This document shows, piece by piece, positions 62,464 to 64,000 of a stretch of DNA of 64,000 nt (positions are counted from its first letter, which is position 1; each line of letters begins with the position of its first letter). A program made the position numbers and the translations under genes. Origin of the DNA: Streptomyces sp. NBC_00190 (GTDB taxonomy: Bacteria; Actinomycetota; Actinomycetes; Streptomycetales; Streptomycetaceae); contig NZ_CP108131.1 in NCBI RefSeq assembly GCF_036203305.1, positions 4,464,001-4,528,000 on the forward strand, given 5' to 3'. Below the pieces are notes generated by a model. That model worked only from the letters and a program-made list of their open reading frames with translations. It had not been told where the DNA came from and ran no database searches.

Positions 62464-63215
62464 CTGCCACGACCGCAATGAGTGCCGCCCGCACCACCGC
62501 GACAGCCGCCCGCGTCCTGCGCCAGCTCCGCCACGACCCGCGCTCCATCGCGCTGATGCTCCTGGTCCCCGTCCTGATGCTGACGCTGCTCCGCTTCGTC
62601 TTCGACGGCACCCCGCGCACCTTCGACAGCATCGGCGCCAGCCTCCTCGGCATCTTCCCGCTCATCACGATGTTCCTGGTGACCTCCATCGCCACCCTGC
62701 GCGAACGCACCTCCGGCACCCTGGAACGCCTCCTCGCCATGCCGCTGGGCAAGGGCGACCTCATCGCCGGCTACGCCCTCGCCTTCGGCGCCGTCGCCGT
62801 CGTCCAGTCCCTCCTCGCCACCGGCCTGGCCCTCTGGCTCCTCGGCCTCGACGTCGTCGGCTCTCCGTGGCTGCTCCTGCTCGTCGCCCTCCTCGACGCC
62901 CTCCTCGGCACCGCACTCGGCCTCTTCGTGTCCGCCTTCGCGGCCTCCGAGTTCCAGGCCGTCCAGTTCATGCCGGCGGTGATCTTCCCCCAGCTGCTGC
63001 TGTGCGGCCTCTTCGCGGCCCGCAACACCATGCACCCCGTCCTGGAAGGCCTCTCCGACGTCCTGCCCATGTCCTACGCCGTGGACGGCATGACCCAGGT
63101 CCTCACCCACACCGACATGACCGCCGAATTCGTCCGCGACGCCGTCATCGTCGCCGCCTGCGCCCTGCTCGTCCTCGCCCTCGGCGCGGCCACCCTCCGA
63201 CGCCGCACGCCCTGA
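62460..63215 (+). CDS. ABC-2 type exporter permease
   Basis: This 251-residue permease has six membrane helices. LMLTLLRFVFDGTPRTFD, ITMFLVTSIATLRERTSGTLERLLAMPLGKGDLIAGYALAF and the late LPMSYAVDGMTQVLTHTDM mark the ABC2_membrane family. It overlaps the ATPase gene through ATGA and should form a heterotetramer with it, two ATPases and two permeases. Probable role is export of a drug, lipid or peptide. Confidence 0.92.
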   Translation: MTATTAMSAARTTATAARVLRQLRHDPRSIALMLLVPVLMLTLLRFVFDGTPRTFDSIGASLLGIFPLITMFLVTSIATLRERTSGTLERLLAMPLGKGDLIAGYALAFGAVAVVQSLLATGLALWLLGLDVVGSPWLLLLVALLDALLGTALGLFVSAFAASEFQAVQFMPAVIFPQLLLCGLFAARNTMHPVLEGLSDVLPMSYAVDGMTQVLTHTDMTAEFVRDAVIVAACALLVLALGAATLRRRTP

Positions 63216-63298
63216 CGACCACGGACCGGACAGCAGCCCTCCCCTCCCCGCCCGAGTGCAAGGATGAGGACGTATCCGCAGCACGCGTGCAGCAACAA

Positions 63299-63328
63299 CC
63301 TCCCGGCCACCGCCGGGAGGTACCCCCA
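63299..63328 (+). repeat. Palindromic repeat between the ABC permease and proC
   Basis: CCTCCCGGC (63299-63307) and GCCGGGAGG (63312-63320) form a perfect 9-bp stem around a CACC loop, followed by TACCCCCA. It matches the layout of the element inside the ABC ATPase gene. It may also act as an attenuator or terminator ahead of proC. Confidence 0.6.
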
Positions 63329-63345
63329 GGCGAGGTGAATCGGGC

Positions 63346-64000
63346 ATGACCCAGACAGTCGCGGTCCTCGGTACCGGAAAGATCGGCGAGGCCCTGCTCA
63401 GCGGAATGATCCGCGGCGGCTGGCCCGCCTCGAATCTCCTCGTCACCGCCCGCCGGCCGGAGCGCGCCGAGGAACTGCACTCCCGCTACGGCGTCGAGGC
63501 CGTCAGCAACGCCGAAGCCGCCAAGCGCGCCGACACCCTCATCCTCACCGTCAAGCCGCAGGACATGGCCAAGCTCCTCGAAGAGCTCGCCCCGCACGTC
63601 CCCGCGGGCCGCCTGGTCATCAGCGGCGCCGCCGGCATCCCGACCTCCTTCTTCGAGGAGCGGCTCGCCTCCGGCACCCCCGTCGTCCGTGTCATGACGA
63701 ACACCCCCGCCCTCGTCGACGAGGCCATGTCCGTCATCTCGGCCGGCAGCCACGCCACCGCCGAACACCTCGCCCACACCGAGGAGATCTTCGGCGGCGT
63801 CGGCAAGACCCTGCGCGTCCCCGAGTCCCAGCAGGACGCGGCCACCGCCCTCTCCGGCTCCGGGCCCGCGTACTTCTACTACCTCGTCGAGGCCATGACC
63901 GATGCCGGCATCCTCCTCGGCCTGCCCCGCGCCCAGGCCCACGACCTCATCGTCCAGGCCGCCATCGGCGCCGCCGTGATGCTCCGCGACAGCGGCGAGC
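63346..64000 (+). CDS. proC: Pyrroline-5-carboxylate reductase, 3' end outside window
   Basis: This enzyme reduces pyrroline-5-carboxylate to proline with NAD(P)H. The visible 218 residues include the dinucleotide fold VAVLGTGKIGEALLSGMIRGG, TLILTVKPQDM, SGAAGIPTSFFEE, VRVMTNTPALV and the family signature region SGSGPAYFYYLVEAMTDAG. The 3' end is cut by the window edge. The ATG at 63346 follows GGCGAGGTGAATCGGGC. A palindromic repeat lies just upstream. Confidence 0.95.
   Translation, partial: MTQTVAVLGTGKIGEALLSGMIRGGWPASNLLVTARRPERAEELHSRYGVEAVSNAEAAKRADTLILTVKPQDMAKLLEELAPHVPAGRLVISGAAGIPTSFFEERLASGTPVVRVMTNTPALVDEAMSVISAGSHATAEHLAHTEEIFGGVGKTLRVPESQQDAATALSGSGPAYFYYLVEAMTDAGILLGLPRAQAHDLIVQAAIGAAVMLRDSGE

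Overview
The window is very GC-rich, starts many genes with GTG, and carries actinobacterial hallmarks: lsr2, the sigE-cseABC cell-envelope stress operon, BlaI-, DUF397- and SCO3374-type genes, and radA/disA. It is chromosomal DNA from a Streptomyces or very close relative, and much of the order (sigE-cseABC, mutY, disA, radA, clpC-lsr2, panC-nadB-nadC-coaX, ilvD, proC) is core. About 58 protein genes were found. No rRNA, tRNA, insertion sequence, prophage or CRISPR array was seen.

Layout. 1-3.4 kb: an osmoprotectant (glycine betaine/choline-type) ABC transporter, with the ATPase divergent from two permeases and a lipoprotein. 3.5-12.7 kb: small hypotheticals, a decayed CPCC-type gene, arylamine N-acetyltransferase, an orphan NuoD, a pair of PH-like membrane proteins, a NarL-type two-component system and a MidA-like methyltransferase. 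12.7-20.5 kb: an accessory-looking poly-gamma-glutamate-type operon (capA, a large tandem sensor-like membrane protein, pgsB, pgsC, an NlpC/P60 hydrolase), with a divergent membrane-anchored protein starting 17 bp from capA. 20.6-24.4 kb: a secreted M28 peptidase and two regulators. 24.4-29.9 kb: a tightly overlapping cofactor operon (DUF2520 protein, panC, nadB, nadC, coaX) feeding CoA and NAD synthesis.

30-37.6 kb: a threonine-aldolase-like enzyme, small actinobacterial proteins, a BlaI-family regulator, an ArgA-like acetyltransferase, lsr2, an SCO3374-like gene, and clpC with two ClgR-type boxes in a 487-bp upstream region. 37.6-40.1 kb: a NACHT NTPase gene that is out of frame twice, once at a four-copy heptanucleotide tract and once after the P-loop. 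40.3-49.4 kb: an M23 peptidase with a structured leader, a LamG membrane protein, sigE-cseA-cseB-cseC, mutY with a PAP2 phosphatase, and disA. 49.6-64 kb: radA, a sigma-factor/BACON fusion, a Cys-rich protein, a Ppx/GppA phosphatase, a TIM-barrel epimerase with a TetR regulator, ilvD, a Ser/Thr kinase fused to a beta-propeller and facing a small SH3-like protein, an ABC-2 exporter whose start codon lies inside an AT-rich palindrome, and the start of proC.

The parts most worth a second look are the broken and possibly phase-variable NACHT gene, the poly-gamma-glutamate locus with its unusual sensor-like protein, the palindrome over the ABC exporter start, and the wall-hydrolase leader lying about 8 kb from the cyclic di-AMP synthase gene disA. 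Several strong hairpins separate convergent genes.
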